A stretch of 64,000 nucleotides of DNA from Nitrosomonas ureae (GTDB lineage: Bacteria; Pseudomonadota; Gammaproteobacteria; Burkholderiales; Nitrosomonadaceae), in assembly GCF_900108305.1 (NCBI RefSeq), contig NZ_FNUX01000002.1:1-64000 (forward strand), read 5' to 3'. The position numbers and the translations under genes are program-made. Under the pieces are notes generated by a model that saw only the letters and a list, made by a program, of their open reading frames with translations, searched no databases and was not told the DNA's origin. Of the stretch, positions 1 to 9,760 are shown piece by piece; position 1 is the first letter of the stretch, and every line of letters starts with the position of its first letter.

Positions 1-2
1 CA

Positions 3-56
3 GAGTTGGAAAGAGCGTATTATTCGCAACTGAAAGTGTCAGGCATCACAGCTTGA
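3..56 (+). CDS. Possible C-terminal end of an upstream gene (partial)
   Basis: A frame open from the left edge encodes ELERAYYSQLKVSGITA and stops with TGA at 54-56. The 127 bases that follow before thiO contain no other gene. Seventeen residues are too few to assign a family, and a chance open frame cannot be excluded. Confidence 0.25.
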   Translation, partial: ELERAYYSQLKVSGITA

Positions 57-183
57 CTCAAACTAACGAGTCTCCGGAAAAATCGGGGCGGTTCAAACAG
101 TCCTATATATAAAACCTGGGAAAGATAAAATTTTCTTTAACGAGCTTCTCGATTCCTCACTATGAGCAAATAATCAATCCATC

Positions 184-1290
184 ATGAAGCAGGATGTAGT
201 TGTCATTGGTGCGGGAATCATAGGGCTTGCAACGGCAGAAAGGCTTTTGACACATGGCGCGAATGTTACGATACTCGAACGCAATCATGCAGGACAAGAG
301 TCATCCTGGGCAGGTGGAGGTATTTTATCTCCACTTTTACCATGGAAATATTCCGATCATGTCACACAACTTACCAGCTATAGTGCAAAGCAATTTCCAG
401 CCTGGATTTCATCCTTGCGAGAGGTTTCTGGGATAGATCCGGAATATGAAATATCCGGCATGTTTATATTGCCGCCTTACGATTTAGAAATTGCCAAACA
501 ATGGTGCTCGATTCGGGGTATTGGAATCGAACAATTCACCATTTCTAATATTTTTCCTGCCGGAAACGACTCTGACTTTAATAGAACGCAACCGCATGAC
601 CGTTCTTTATTTTTGCCAAATACCGCCCAAGTGCGCAACCCCAGACTATTACGCGCATTAATCAGCCGAGTCATACAATTAGGCGGAAAAATATTAGAAA
701 ATTGCACGGTTTACCGCCTTAATACGGATTGTCAGCAAATACAATCCATTACCTCATCTTGTGGTGAATTTGCCGCTGATCACTATATTGTTAGCGCTGG
801 TGCCTGGAGTGTAGGGATATTAGGAGATCATGCCCTGCAACTCGATATCAGGCCAGTAAAAGGGCAGATGCTATTATTTAAATTTGATGTACCGCCGATA
901 CACAACATTCTGGTACAAAATGATTTATACATAATACCTCGCCGGGATGGCCATGTACTCATCGGCAGCACACTCGAAGATGTAGGATTTGACAAACAAA
1001 CAACGGTATCAGCATTTAACCAGTTATTAAGACATGCTGGGAAGATTCTGCCATCACTAAAAAAAATGCGCATTAAGCAACACTGGTCGGGACTACGTCC
1101 TGCCTCACCCAGAAATATCCCCACGATCGGCTGGCATCCGGCTATTCGTAATTTACTGATTAATAGCGGGCACTACCGCTATGGAGTAACGATGGCACCT
1201 GCCAGTGCTGAAATCCTGGTCAATGAAATGACGGGCGCTAAACAACCCTTCGATACCTCCCCGTACCAAGCAGGATGGAAAATTAACTGA
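184..1290 (+). CDS. thiO: Glycine oxidase ThiO (FAD-dependent)
   Basis: FAD-dependent amine oxidase of the DAO family, 368 aa, expected to oxidise glycine to the imine used for the thiazole ring of thiamine. The N-terminus has the Rossmann dinucleotide-binding motif GAGIIG (residues 9-14) followed by AERLL and the acidic end of strand 2 (ILERN). Further DAO-family features are SSWAGGGILSPL (about 40-51), PVKGQMLLF and, near the C-terminus, WSGLRPASPRNIPTIG and SGHYRYGVTMAPASAE. The length fits free-standing ThiO. No other thi gene is adjacent. It converges on ispH with only 10 bases between the stop codons. Family membership is clear; glycine as substrate is the usual call for bacterial members and is inferred. 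Confidence 0.88.
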   Translation: MKQDVVVIGAGIIGLATAERLLTHGANVTILERNHAGQESSWAGGGILSPLLPWKYSDHVTQLTSYSAKQFPAWISSLREVSGIDPEYEISGMFILPPYDLEIAKQWCSIRGIGIEQFTISNIFPAGNDSDFNRTQPHDRSLFLPNTAQVRNPRLLRALISRVIQLGGKILENCTVYRLNTDCQQIQSITSSCGEFAADHYIVSAGAWSVGILGDHALQLDIRPVKGQMLLFKFDVPPIHNILVQNDLYIIPRRDGHVLIGSTLEDVGFDKQTTVSAFNQLLRHAGKILPSLKKMRIKQHWSGLRPASPRNIPTIGWHPAIRNLLINSGHYRYGVTMAPASAEILVNEMTGAKQPFDTSPYQAGWKIN

Positions 1291-1300
1291 TCACACCCAG

Positions 1301-2245
1301 TCAAGCCTTGGGCAATGGGAATACAACCGACTCCACTACCCCACTCAACTCTTCTATCATGACATCTTCACCAATTTGATCAGCGCCTATTTGCTTGAGT
1401 CTGGAAATCACTTGCTGCACAAGAATTTCGGGGGCTGAGGCTCCAGCCGTGATACCAATAATTTTCTTTCCAATAAACCATGCCTCCTGCAACTGCTCGG
1501 CACGATCTACCATATAAGATTCCACATTGGCATTTCTCGCCACTTCACAAAGACGATTTGAATTCGAGCTGTTGGGAGAACCAACCACGATAACTAAATC
1601 ACATTGGTCAACCATTTTCTTAACGGCATCTTGGCGATTCTGCGTGGCATAGCAAATATCGTCTTTCTTAGGGCCGGTAATCATCGGAAAACGTTTTTTT
1701 AGGGCATTAACAATGCGTGCGGCATCATCGACAGATAGCGTGGTTTGGGTCACATAAGCCAAATTGGTTTCATCCTGTACCGTTAGAACCTCAACATCCA
1801 TCTCCGTTTCTACCAAATACATCCCCTTGCCTTCGCCTTCAATCTGACCCATGGTACCCTCAACCTCAGGATGACCTTGGTGTCCGATCATAATGATCTC
1901 TTTACCCTCTTTACGCATCTTACCTACTTCAACATGCACCTTGGTAACCAGCGGGCACGTTGCGTCAAACACTTTCAATTTACGATCGGCCGCTTCTCTG
2001 CGTACCGCATGAGAAACACCATGCGCGCTAAAAATCAGAATACTATCTTGTGGCACCTCATCCAAGTTTTCTACAAAAACTGCACCTTTCTTCTCCAGGT
2101 TTTCTACCACAAATCGATTATGCACCACCTCATGACGCACATAAATCGGTGCGCCATGCATAGTAAGCGCTCTTTCTACAATCTCGATCGCACGGTCCAC
2201 GCCGGCACAGAAACCTCTTGGATTTGAGAGTAGTACTTTGATCAT
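1301..2245 (-). CDS. ispH: 4-hydroxy-3-methylbut-2-enyl diphosphate reductase IspH
   Basis: Last enzyme of the MEP isoprenoid pathway: an iron-sulfur protein that reduces HMBPP to IPP and DMAPP. The frame can be extended to 2281, but the ATG at 2245 is preferred. It gives the family N-terminus [20 protein letters not shown] and has a GGAG ribosome-binding site nine bases upstream. The three cluster cysteines are visible in RGFCAG (Cys13), [11 protein letters not shown] and [11 protein letters not shown]. The substrate motifs [10 protein letters not shown] and [10 protein letters not shown] are present. Predicted length is 314 aa, normal for the family. It converges with thiO and lies in the same direction as the DAHP synthase gene upstream. 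Confidence 0.96.
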   Translation of the reverse strand: MIKVLLSNPRGFCAGVDRAIEIVERALTMHGAPIYVRHEVVHNRFVVENLEKKGAVFVENLDEVPQDSILIFSAHGVSHAVRREAADRKLKVFDATCPLVTKVHVEVGKMRKEGKEIIMIGHQGHPEVEGTMGQIEGEGKGMYLVETEMDVEVLTVQDETNLAYVTQTTLSVDDAARIVNALKKRFPMITGPKKDDICYATQNRQDAVKKMVDQCDLVIVVGSPNSSNSNRLCEVARNANVESYMVDRAEQLQEAWFIGKKIIGITAGASAPEILVQQVISRLKQIGADQIGEDVMIEELSGVVESVVFPLPKA

Positions 2246-2349
2246 TTTTTCATTCTCCAACAATGGATATTGTGTTTGCACTCATTTGATAATAGAAAAA
2301 CTTTGCTCACAACAAAACTTACCAGTTTTTTTTAAATTACACCGGGATT

Positions 2350-3468
2350 CTATATTTCTCGATAACGCTCAGCCAAAAGAATACGTTTTTCATAAGCCTC
2401 CCGGGCAATTTGAACATCCTCCAGAAATTGCGGCAATTCTTTCATCAGCAATGCTTGTGGGCCATCCACCAATGCGTTAGCGGGCACCGGATGAAAGTCC
2501 GCCAGAACCATATTGGCGCCTGCAACGATACCTTGTGCAGTTACATGCATAATGTCCATTATGCCATCCGGCGAGCCTGCGCGCGTCCCCACTGAATGTG
2601 AGGGATCTATACAGACCGGCATGCGTGTCAAGCGCTTGACGACCGGCACATGCGAGAAATCGACAAAATTACGATGTGGATCACCCATGTTTGTCTTCAT
2701 GCCGCGCAAACCGAAAATCACTTTCCGGTTCCCTTCCGAAGCGAGATACTCTGCAGCGTTCAAAGATTCATCCAAAGTGATACCAAAACCCCGTTTGATC
2801 AATACCGGAAAAATCTGCTGACGACCAACGATTTTCAATAACTCAAAATTTTGTGTATTCCTGGTTCCGATCTGCAGCATAACACCGGTCGCGTTGCCTG
2901 TCTGATAAAGTGCATTACGTATCTCTTCCAAATGAGACTCATGCGTAATCTCCATAGCAATCACTTTTATACCGTACTTCCCTGCCAGGTCAAATACATA
3001 GGGCAAGCAAGTTTTACCATGCCCCTGGAATGAATATGGACTGGTACGTGGCTTATAAGCACCCATGCGCGTACAAACTTGATCATGCTCGCGCAATGTC
3101 TTCATCATCATTTCAACGTGCTCAATAGTATCTACAGCACACAAGCCGGCAAACACATTCAGCGTTTCCTGTCCGAAACAAACACCGTTATATTCAAAAT
3201 AAGCTGGACGGTCGTCATTTTTGTGCCGGCCTAGAACGCGATATTCCTCGGATATGCGTACAACGCGATCGACACATGGTAAGCAACCCATATCTTCAAT
3301 AGACAATACCTTGGTGTTACCGATCAAATATATCTCCGTTAGTGTTTGCTCGACACCGACTTCGGTATGAATGCGTGTTGATATCCCCGATAAATTAGCT
3401 AAATGCGCCATCAACTGCTTATATTCCGGACTTTCAGGTCGGGTATTGGGAACAAGAATAAGAATCAT
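2350..3468 (-). CDS. 3-deoxy-7-phosphoheptulonate (DAHP) synthase
   Basis: First enzyme of the shikimate pathway, condensing phosphoenolpyruvate with erythrose-4-phosphate. The 372-aa protein begins with a roughly 90-residue ferredoxin-like regulatory domain. The TIM-barrel follows with the family motifs MGAYKPRTSPYSFQG, KVIAMEITHESHLEEI, LQIGTRNTQNFELLK, PVLIKRGFG, VIFGLRGMKT, PVCIDPSHSVGTR and a C-terminal VLADFHPVP. This is the AroA-beta/KDO8P-like type with an N-terminal domain, not the E. coli AroG type. Allosteric behaviour cannot be read from the sequence. The start ATG at 3468 fits the domain boundary. Confidence 0.9.
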   Translation of the reverse strand: MILILVPNTRPESPEYKQLMAHLANLSGISTRIHTEVGVEQTLTEIYLIGNTKVLSIEDMGCLPCVDRVVRISEEYRVLGRHKNDDRPAYFEYNGVCFGQETLNVFAGLCAVDTIEHVEMMMKTLREHDQVCTRMGAYKPRTSPYSFQGHGKTCLPYVFDLAGKYGIKVIAMEITHESHLEEIRNALYQTGNATGVMLQIGTRNTQNFELLKIVGRQQIFPVLIKRGFGITLDESLNAAEYLASEGNRKVIFGLRGMKTNMGDPHRNFVDFSHVPVVKRLTRMPVCIDPSHSVGTRAGSPDGIMDIMHVTAQGIVAGANMVLADFHPVPANALVDGPQALLMKELPQFLEDVQIAREAYEKRILLAERYREI

Positions 3469-3622
3469 AAAGTAATTTCAAAAAGATAAGGCTAATTTTC
3501 AAGCACAAGATAAACGATCAAAGATTTTAACCGAAAAAACCATCAGTTACCATGATCTCAGTATATGCTCAGATTGCAGAATGTTTCAGGACTGCCAATA
3601 AGCAATTATATCGCTGCCTGAC

Positions 3623-3649
3623 TCACCCTGGTCACCCTGGTCACCCTGA
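3623..3649. repeat. Three tandem copies of a 9-bp repeat
   Basis: TCACCCTGG occurs three times in a row, the last copy ending in A, in the 266-bp gap between the divergently transcribed DAHP synthase gene and regB. Such short tandem repeats can vary in copy number. Nothing links this one to a known regulator. Confidence 0.8.
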
Positions 3650-3734
3650 GACAATTTGTCGCATAGCTATTTTGGAAAATTTCAGCTAATGTTCTATCCC
3701 CAAACAGATCAAAAATTCACCCTATACATGCGTC

Positions 3735-5003
3735 ATGTTCAGCGATCTCAGTCAATCACCACTTAGCAAAAACTTACATCGATTATTTCTGCTCCGGAAT
3801 ATCTCTATATTTGCTCAGTGCCTCACATTTACCATTGTGTATTGGAGCATTGATATTGTAATTCCCTGGCTGCCTATGATTCTTGTTGTGGTACTACTTG
3901 CAGTAATTAATCTGCTTACATGGATACGGCTACACCGTAAATGGCCTGTCTCTCACTTGGAGTTCTTTTTTCAATTGCTGATTGATGTTCTGGCACTGAG
4001 CGCCCTGCTATATTTCAGTGGCGGATCAACCAATCCATTTATTTCATTATTCTTGCTACCCCTGACCATCGCAGCCGCTACACTGCCGTGGCGCTATACC
4101 TGGATCATGGCTATTATCACGATAGCCTGCTATACATTGTTATTATTCGTTTATATCCCGCTCCCGCACGAGCATAGCAATCATCTTATAGAATTTGCAT
4201 TGCATGTATCCGGAATGTGGCTAGCATTTGTATTAAGTACAGTAATAATTGCCTGGTTCGTCGTTAGAATGAGTTCCTCCATACGAGATCGAGACCGCGA
4301 CCTAGCCAAGGCACGCGAACATGCTTTGCGTAATGAACAAATTATCGCTCTGGGCACGCTGGCTGCAGGTGCTGCCCATGAACTAGGCACGCCTCTCTCG
4401 ACGATGGCGGTAGTAACCGGAGAATTGCAGCAGGAATACGCGCATGACGCTGAATTCCAGAGCAACATCCGTATTCTGCGAGATCAGATAGCTCATTGCA
4501 AGCAAACTTTGACCCATTTGCTGGCCAAAGCGGGGCAAACAAGAGCCGAACATGGTAGCGAACTTGCAGTTGACGAATTTCTCCGGCAAATACTGGACAA
4601 ATGGAAACTGATACGCCCCGCTGTTAAATTTACATATCAAAGTACCGGCGCACAACCCATACCTCGAATTATGGATAATCAACTATTAAATCAATCTATC
4701 CTCAATCTGCTGAATAACGCCGCTGATGCTTCTTCAGAATGTATTGAAATCAACAGCCATTGGGATAATCAATTACTGCACCTGGAGATTATTGATGATG
4801 GCAAAGGATTGTCAGCAGAAGCGTTACAGCGTGCCGGCGAGGCCTTTTTTTCCAGCAAAGCGCCAGGACAGGGATTCGGTATCGGCTTATTTCTGGCGAA
4901 TGCCAACATAGAACGATTTGGTGGCAGCGTCCGCTTATTTAATCTTGAAAGTGGCGGGGCCTGCACACAAGTCGTTTTACCATTGATAGGATCAGTAGCA
5001 TGA
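3735..5003 (+). CDS. regB: Redox sensor histidine kinase RegB/PrrB type
   Basis: Membrane sensor kinase, 422 aa. About six hydrophobic segments fill residues 20-185. They include GGSTNPF (around 96), which matches the GGXXNPF quinone-sensing motif known for RegB. The H-box GTLAAGAAHELGTPLSTM carries the phospho-accepting His215. A cysteine in QIAHCKQTL (Cys255) sits where RegB has its redox-active cysteine. The ATPase domain shows the N-box NLLNNAADAS, DDGKGL and GFGIGLFLANANIERFGG. It overlaps regA by 4 nt (ATGA), so the two are co-translated. In other proteobacteria RegBA controls CO2 fixation, respiration and nitrogen metabolism in response to redox state. That role here is inferred. Confidence 0.92.
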   Translation: MFSDLSQSPLSKNLHRLFLLRNISIFAQCLTFTIVYWSIDIVIPWLPMILVVVLLAVINLLTWIRLHRKWPVSHLEFFFQLLIDVLALSALLYFSGGSTNPFISLFLLPLTIAAATLPWRYTWIMAIITIACYTLLLFVYIPLPHEHSNHLIEFALHVSGMWLAFVLSTVIIAWFVVRMSSSIRDRDRDLAKAREHALRNEQIIALGTLAAGAAHELGTPLSTMAVVTGELQQEYAHDAEFQSNIRILRDQIAHCKQTLTHLLAKAGQTRAEHGSELAVDEFLRQILDKWKLIRPAVKFTYQSTGAQPIPRIMDNQLLNQSILNLLNNAADASSECIEINSHWDNQLLHLEIIDDGKGLSAEALQRAGEAFFSSKAPGQGFGIGLFLANANIERFGGSVRLFNLESGGACTQVVLPLIGSVA

Positions 5004-5563
5004 TCGAATCTTCATTAACGGACAATAGTACCGAAGATCCCAGTTTATTAATCGTCGATGACGACACCATTTTCTGCGAAGTACTCGCCAAGGCCATGAA
5101 AAGACGCGGCTTCTTCGTGGCGTGCGCACATACTATTGAAGATGCCTTAAGCCTGGCTGAGCAATCCACACCCGAATATGCCATTATTGATCTAAAATTA
5201 TCCAGCGAATCTGGATTGGTATTGGTTGAAAAATTAAGAATTCTCGATCCGGGTACCCGCATTGTCATGCTAACAGGCTATGCCAGTATCGCCACAGCTG
5301 TTGAAGCAATTAAACTGGGTGCCACCCATTATCTTGCAAAACCCGTCGATGCCGATCAAATCTTGTCAGCTTTTGAACGTACAGTTGGAGAACCGGATAT
5401 ACCTATCAGTGCGCATCCTTTATCAGTAGGTCGTTTAGAGTGGGAATATATTCAACGTATTCTTGCAGAAAATGATAATAATATCTCGGTGACAGCAAGA
5501 ATATTGAATATGCATCGTCGCACGCTACAACGCAAACTTGCAAAAAGACCCTTGCGGGAATAA
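5000..5563 (+). CDS. regA: Response regulator RegA/PrrA/ActR type
   Basis: Partner of RegB, 187 aa. The receiver domain has the acidic pocket in LLIVDDDT (Asp20-22), the phospho-accepting Asp64 in AIIDLKLSSESG, and the conserved Lys in THYLAKPVD. A short linker leads to a Fis-type helix-turn-helix near the C-terminus, seen as WEYIQRILAENDNNIS followed by ARILNMHRRTLQRKL. This segment is almost invariant among RegA proteins. The gene overlaps regB by 4 nt and converges on ribD with 2 bases between stop codons. The form IC RubisCO operon 37 kb away is a plausible but untested target. Confidence 0.93.
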   Translation: MIESSLTDNSTEDPSLLIVDDDTIFCEVLAKAMKRRGFFVACAHTIEDALSLAEQSTPEYAIIDLKLSSESGLVLVEKLRILDPGTRIVMLTGYASIATAVEAIKLGATHYLAKPVDADQILSAFERTVGEPDIPISAHPLSVGRLEWEYIQRILAENDNNISVTARILNMHRRTLQRKLAKRPLRE

Positions 5564-5565
5564 AT

Positions 5566-6675
5566 CTACGATTGGCTCAGATTTGATGGAAATTTTGCAA
5601 TGATCCGGATATCCTGCCCGATCATGCGCATATCCTGAATTTTCAATTCTTTTTTTTGCTCAAGACATGTTAATTCAGGTAGTTTAATCATTCCTCTCGC
5701 ATCGTCACCGAGCAAATGTGGCGCAAGGTAAAAAATCATTTCATCGATCAATTCCGCTTCAATCAATGCACCATTCAATTCACGCCCAGCTTCTACCAGC
5801 ACTTCATTGATTTCCATATCAGCTAATACGGTCATCATTTTTCTCAGATCAACCATACCTTTCCCATTAGGTATAACGATAACTTGGGCACCCATTCTAT
5901 CCAGCATCTCTTTTTTCTCCACATCGCTATCATGCGCAGCAAAAATTAATACTTCACCGCCACCTTGAAGCAATTTCGCATTTAGCGGTATGAACAAATC
6001 GCTGTCCACAATGATTTTTTTAGGTTGACGCACTGTTTCAACATGCCGAACTGACAGTTGCGGGTTATCGGATTTCACTGTGCCGATGCCTGTCATGATA
6101 GCGCATGAGCGCGCACGCCATCGATGCCCATCCTGTCGTGCAGCTTCACCCGTAATCCATTGGCTAACGCCATTGTTCAGTGCCGTTTTACCATCCAGAC
6201 TAGCAGCCGTTTTCAATCTGATCCATGGTTTCTTATGCATCATGCGCGTCATAAACCCCGTATTAAGCGCCTGTGCTTGTGCTTGCAATAAACCTGTTTG
6301 CACAGTGACTCCTGCTTGCGCCAGAAGCGCGCAGCCGCGTCCGCTTACCATTGGATTGGGATCTTCCATGGCTATTATGGCCTTAGCGATTCCAGCATCA
6401 ATCAGGGCGTTAACACAGGGTGGCGTGCGTCCATAATGACTGCACGGCTCCAATGTTATATAGGCTGTTGCACCGCGTGCCGCCCTTGAGGTTGAGGCTA
6501 GCGCATTAATTTCCGCATGCGGCTGCCCCGCTTTCTCGTGCCAGCCACTACCAATAATTCGATCGTGCAGCGTGAGTACGCATCCTACACGAGGATTAGG
6601 TGTTGTACTGTAGAGTCCTTTTTCTGCCAGACGTAGTGCATACGACATAAAGGTATAATCGACGGAAGAGAACAT
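5566..6675 (-). CDS. ribD: Bifunctional riboflavin deaminase/reductase RibD
   Basis: Two-domain riboflavin enzyme, 369 aa, deaminating the pyrimidine intermediate and then reducing its ribose side chain. The N-terminal CMP/dCMP-deaminase domain holds the zinc site HAEINAL with PCSHYGRTPPC. The C-terminal RibD reductase domain begins near residue 150 (RLKTAASLDGKTALNNG) and includes KIIVDSDLFIP and LVEAGRELNGALI. Length and domain order are normal. It is the last gene of an apparent glyA-nrdR-ribD group on the minus strand, although 108 bases containing a repeat end separate it from nrdR. Confidence 0.95.
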   Translation of the reverse strand: MFSSVDYTFMSYALRLAEKGLYSTTPNPRVGCVLTLHDRIIGSGWHEKAGQPHAEINALASTSRAARGATAYITLEPCSHYGRTPPCVNALIDAGIAKAIIAMEDPNPMVSGRGCALLAQAGVTVQTGLLQAQAQALNTGFMTRMMHKKPWIRLKTAASLDGKTALNNGVSQWITGEAARQDGHRWRARSCAIMTGIGTVKSDNPQLSVRHVETVRQPKKIIVDSDLFIPLNAKLLQGGGEVLIFAAHDSDVEKKEMLDRMGAQVIVIPNGKGMVDLRKMMTVLADMEINEVLVEAGRELNGALIEAELIDEMIFYLAPHLLGDDARGMIKLPELTCLEQKKELKIQDMRMIGQDIRIIAKFPSNLSQS

Positions 6676-6731
6676 CTAGAATTATCTCTCACAAGATAAA
6701 AGACAGGTTAATCCAGCTTAATAAACATTCA

Positions 6732-6755
6732 CTAGGGAAGCGCTGATGAATTCGG
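6732..6755. repeat. Single end of the MITE family found at 44244
   Basis: CTAGGGAAGCGCTGATGAAT continues as TCGG and matches the left terminal inverted repeat of the 151-bp element at 44244-44394 with one difference. No opposite end is visible within the 108-bp ribD-nrdR gap, so this is a solo end or a decayed copy. Confidence 0.65.
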
Positions 6756-6783
6756 GATACTTTTCTTGTTGTAGCGGCCCCGG

Positions 6784-7230
6784 TTATTGCACTTCCTTAA
6801 TCGCATCACGAAAATCATCGACGTCCTGAAAGCTTTTATAAACAGACGCAAATCGAATATACGCTACCTTATCAAGCTTATAAAGCTCTTCCATCACGCT
6901 TTCCCCAATACTGCGCGATGAAACTTCACGTTCCCCCTTAGCCAGGAACTTCTGCACAATACGGTCAATTGCCGCATCCACATAACTGGTTGGAACCGGG
7001 CGTTTGTGAAGTGCCCGCTTAAAGCCTGTTAACAATTTATTACGATCAAATTCCGCACGAGTACCATCATGCTTCACTACCTGGGGTAAACGCAACTCGA
7101 TCGTTTCATAGGTTGTAAAGCGCTTATCGCAAGCCAGGCATCGCCGCCGGCGGCGAATTTTGTGACCATCTTCACTGACACGCGAGTCTATGACATTGGT
7201 GTCATCGGTATTACAAAAGGGACACTTCAT
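6784..7230 (-). CDS. nrdR: Transcriptional repressor NrdR
   Basis: ATP-cone repressor of ribonucleotide reductase genes, 148 aa. The N-terminal zinc ribbon has CPFCNTDD and [12 protein letters not shown], and the ATP-cone region contains [19 protein letters not shown]. Length is typical. It lies between glyA and ribD in the same direction; nrdR next to glyA or rib genes is common in proteobacteria. No nrd gene is in the window, so targets are not visible. Confidence 0.95.
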   Translation of the reverse strand: MKCPFCNTDDTNVIDSRVSEDGHKIRRRRRCLACDKRFTTYETIELRLPQVVKHDGTRAEFDRNKLLTGFKRALHKRPVPTSYVDAAIDRIVQKFLAKGEREVSSRSIGESVMEELYKLDKVAYIRFASVYKSFQDVDDFRDAIKEVQ

Positions 7231-7300
7231 ATTTAATCATGATCTGTAGCGATAAACTCAAGTCACGTTACTTTTATGGCTGCTCAAGCTCACTCCGGGA

Positions 7301-8548
7301 TTATCCGTACACTGGAAATTTTGCACATAGCCGTTTTGCCTCGGTAGCTACACGCGATATGACTGCCGTGTCTTCGGGCGCGGCCAGAACGTCTGCAATC
7401 ATGTTTGCCAATTGTTCCGCTTCCAGTTCTCTGAAACCTCGTGTAGTTATTGCGGGTGATCCAATACGGATGCCGCTGGTAACAAATGGTTTTTGCGGAT
7501 CATTGGGAATGGTATTCTTGTTAACCGTGATATGCGCCATTTCGAGTGATTCTTCTGCTTGTTTGCCTGTTAAGTTCATCGCACGCAAATCAACCAAAAA
7601 TAAATGACAATCGGTCTGACCAGACACAATTCTCAATCCGCGGTTGATTAACACTTTGGCCATGACTCTCGCGTTATCAATCACCTGTTCCTGATAGTCC
7701 TTAAATTCCTTGCTTGCAGCCTCTTTAAATGAAACAGCTTTGGCTGCAATTACATGCATCAATGGGCCACCCTGAGTTTGCGGGAAAATTGCAGAATTCA
7801 ATGCTTTTTCGTGCTCAGGCTTGGCCATAATGATGCCCCCTCGCGGACCACGCAGTGTTTTGTGTGTGGTGCTGGTGACAAAATCAGCAATTCCAACTGG
7901 ATTTGGATAAAACCCCGCTGCCACCAATCCGGCATAATGCGCCATATCCACTAATAAATAGGCTCCAACAGCATCAGCTATTTTACGGAAACGTCCCCAG
8001 TCTATCACTCTTGCATAAGCAGAAGCGCCAGCCACAATCATTTTTGGTTTATGTTCATGGGCTAATCTCTCGACTTCATCATAATTAAGCAATTCGGTTT
8101 CCGGAATCAATCCATAAGAAACCGAATTGAAAATCTTCCCGCTCATGCTAACGCTAGAACCATGCGTCAAATGCCCTCCATGCGCTAGCGACATACCCAG
8201 CAGGGTATCGCCCGGTTTTAACACCGAGAGATAAACCGCTGTATTGGCTTGAGAACCAGAATGCGGCTGCACGTTTACATACTCAGCGCCAAAAAGCGTT
8301 TTCAATCGATCAATCGCGAGCTGTTCCACCTGATCCGCATACATGCAACCACCATAATAGCGCTTACCTGGATAGCCTTCGGCATACTTATTAGTCAGAA
8401 CGGAACCCTGAGCCTGCATCACAGCGGGACTGGCATAATTTTCCGAGGCAATTAATTCGATATACTCTTCTTGACGTTGTACTTCGCCTTTAATTGCCCG
8501 CCATAAATCCGGGTCGATATTTTCTATAGTGTGTTTCTGCGAAAACAT
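7301..8548 (-). CDS. glyA: Serine hydroxymethyltransferase GlyA
   Basis: PLP enzyme interconverting serine and glycine with tetrahydrofolate, the main source of one-carbon units, 415 aa. Visible motifs are [14 protein letters not shown] near the N-terminus, [21 protein letters not shown], the PLP-lysine segment [14 protein letters not shown], and [11 protein letters not shown] near the C-terminus. All residues expected for an active enzyme in these motifs are present. It is the first gene of the glyA-nrdR-ribD group; nrdR starts 70 bases downstream. Confidence 0.97.
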   Translation of the reverse strand: MFSQKHTIENIDPDLWRAIKGEVQRQEEYIELIASENYASPAVMQAQGSVLTNKYAEGYPGKRYYGGCMYADQVEQLAIDRLKTLFGAEYVNVQPHSGSQANTAVYLSVLKPGDTLLGMSLAHGGHLTHGSSVSMSGKIFNSVSYGLIPETELLNYDEVERLAHEHKPKMIVAGASAYARVIDWGRFRKIADAVGAYLLVDMAHYAGLVAAGFYPNPVGIADFVTSTTHKTLRGPRGGIIMAKPEHEKALNSAIFPQTQGGPLMHVIAAKAVSFKEAASKEFKDYQEQVIDNARVMAKVLINRGLRIVSGQTDCHLFLVDLRAMNLTGKQAEESLEMAHITVNKNTIPNDPQKPFVTSGIRIGSPAITTRGFRELEAEQLANMIADVLAAPEDTAVISRVATEAKRLCAKFPVYG

Positions 8549-8891
8549 GTGATTACCAATCCTTCGAAAATTATTATAAAAGCCTGTATAGTAACATTAC
8601 CTATTGAAACGCAGATAGCGGATCGGAAAGCAACAAAAAAAGAATAAAGTTTCCTTGCTGCAAATCATTCTTTTATCTCAATCCCTGGCTCTAAATTTGC
8701 CGGCACAACTACCAGCCAGAACCATGACAAAAAACGTGGATTCTCAATATATCATTTATAGTCAGCACTATCTCTCAAGCAAGCATAGCAAATCGATGCC
8801 GGATCACAATTAAGCGCATTGCGCTTTATCGATGGATTAAAAATGCCAATCTGCCGAAAATGACTTGATAACAACAAATAATCCCCACAAA
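8549..8891. other. 343-bp intergenic region between glyA and the amidotransferase gene
   Basis: An AT-rich stretch upstream of glyA and downstream of the amidotransferase gene at 8892-9593, both on the minus strand. It must hold the glyA promoter, but I could not fix convincing -35/-10 boxes. No convincing small ORF, tRNA or strong hairpin was seen. Confidence 0.5.
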
Positions 8892-9593
8892 TTATTTCAA
8901 ATGTACAATCCATTTTTTGTACAGCCTGTCAGCTACCGAATTTAATGCCGCCACTCGCTCCGGCAAGTTTTTTTCAATTTCATCCATTGATTGCACTGAT
9001 GCTTCGTTTAAGCTGGCCAGCTCTTCTGCGGCCACGCTGCACCAGTCTCTCACTAAACGTTCTGTCATTTCGACATGGCACTGCATGCCTAAATGCATGC
9101 CGAGCGCAAAAACTTGATTTTCACAATATTGACTGGATAAGATGCACGTAGCGTCTTGGGGTAGACTGAAAGTTTCGCCATGCCAATGAAAAGAGTTAAA
9201 AGTGGCTAGATCACCGAACCATTCCCGCGCAATTGGATGATTCGGCACAGTAACTTCACCCCATCCCATTTCTTTTACCGGATTAGCTCTGACAACACTC
9301 CCCAGTGCCTTGGCCATCAATTGCCCACCCAAACAATGACCCAATACCGGCATATCTTGAGTAACCGCCTGGCGAATCAATGACAACGACGATTTGATCC
9401 AGGGCAAATCGTCGTTGACGCTCATGCTCCCCCCCATAAATACTAAACCGCTGAATTCATCGATACTATTGGGTAGTTTTTCGCCCGCGTCAACTTTAAT
9501 TAGGCGCCAAGGAATATGATTGTTGTCGAGAAATGTGGCAAAATAGCCTGGCCCTTCGATGGGCAAATGTCTAAAAATTGCAACCGGCTTCAT
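8892..9593 (-). CDS. Class I glutamine amidotransferase (GMP synthase-like domain)
   Basis: Free-standing type 1 glutamine amidotransferase of the GATase_1 family, 233 aa. The nucleophile elbow is GHCLGGQ, preceded by the oxyanion strand LVFMGGSMSVND. The catalytic His-Glu pair is in MQCHVEMTE, and the family motif FHWHGETFSLP is present. No synthetase domain is fused or adjacent. It therefore belongs to the poorly characterised group related to gamma-glutamyl hydrolases and YfeJ/GuaA-like amidotransferases, and the acceptor substrate is unknown. Confidence 0.8.
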   Translation of the reverse strand: MKPVAIFRHLPIEGPGYFATFLDNNHIPWRLIKVDAGEKLPNSIDEFSGLVFMGGSMSVNDDLPWIKSSLSLIRQAVTQDMPVLGHCLGGQLMAKALGSVVRANPVKEMGWGEVTVPNHPIAREWFGDLATFNSFHWHGETFSLPQDATCILSSQYCENQVFALGMHLGMQCHVEMTERLVRDWCSVAAEELASLNEASVQSMDEIEKNLPERVAALNSVADRLYKKWIVHLK

Positions 9594-9760
9594 GGAATTT
9601 TCCTGCCATTATTTTGAATGATACGATGATCAATTTTAGCTTGTTTTCCAGCAATTTTTTTGCTGAAAATTTAGGTTAATTTTTTAAATACCCGTGAATC
9701 TTTCGTTCGCCATAAACCACAACCATTTGATTATTTTATTTGTCTGGAATTGATCGCGCA

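Noticed and set aside
3623..3649. CRISPR-like or regulatory array from the 9-bp tandem repeat
   Set aside because: Only three contiguous copies with no spacers; a simple tandem repeat.
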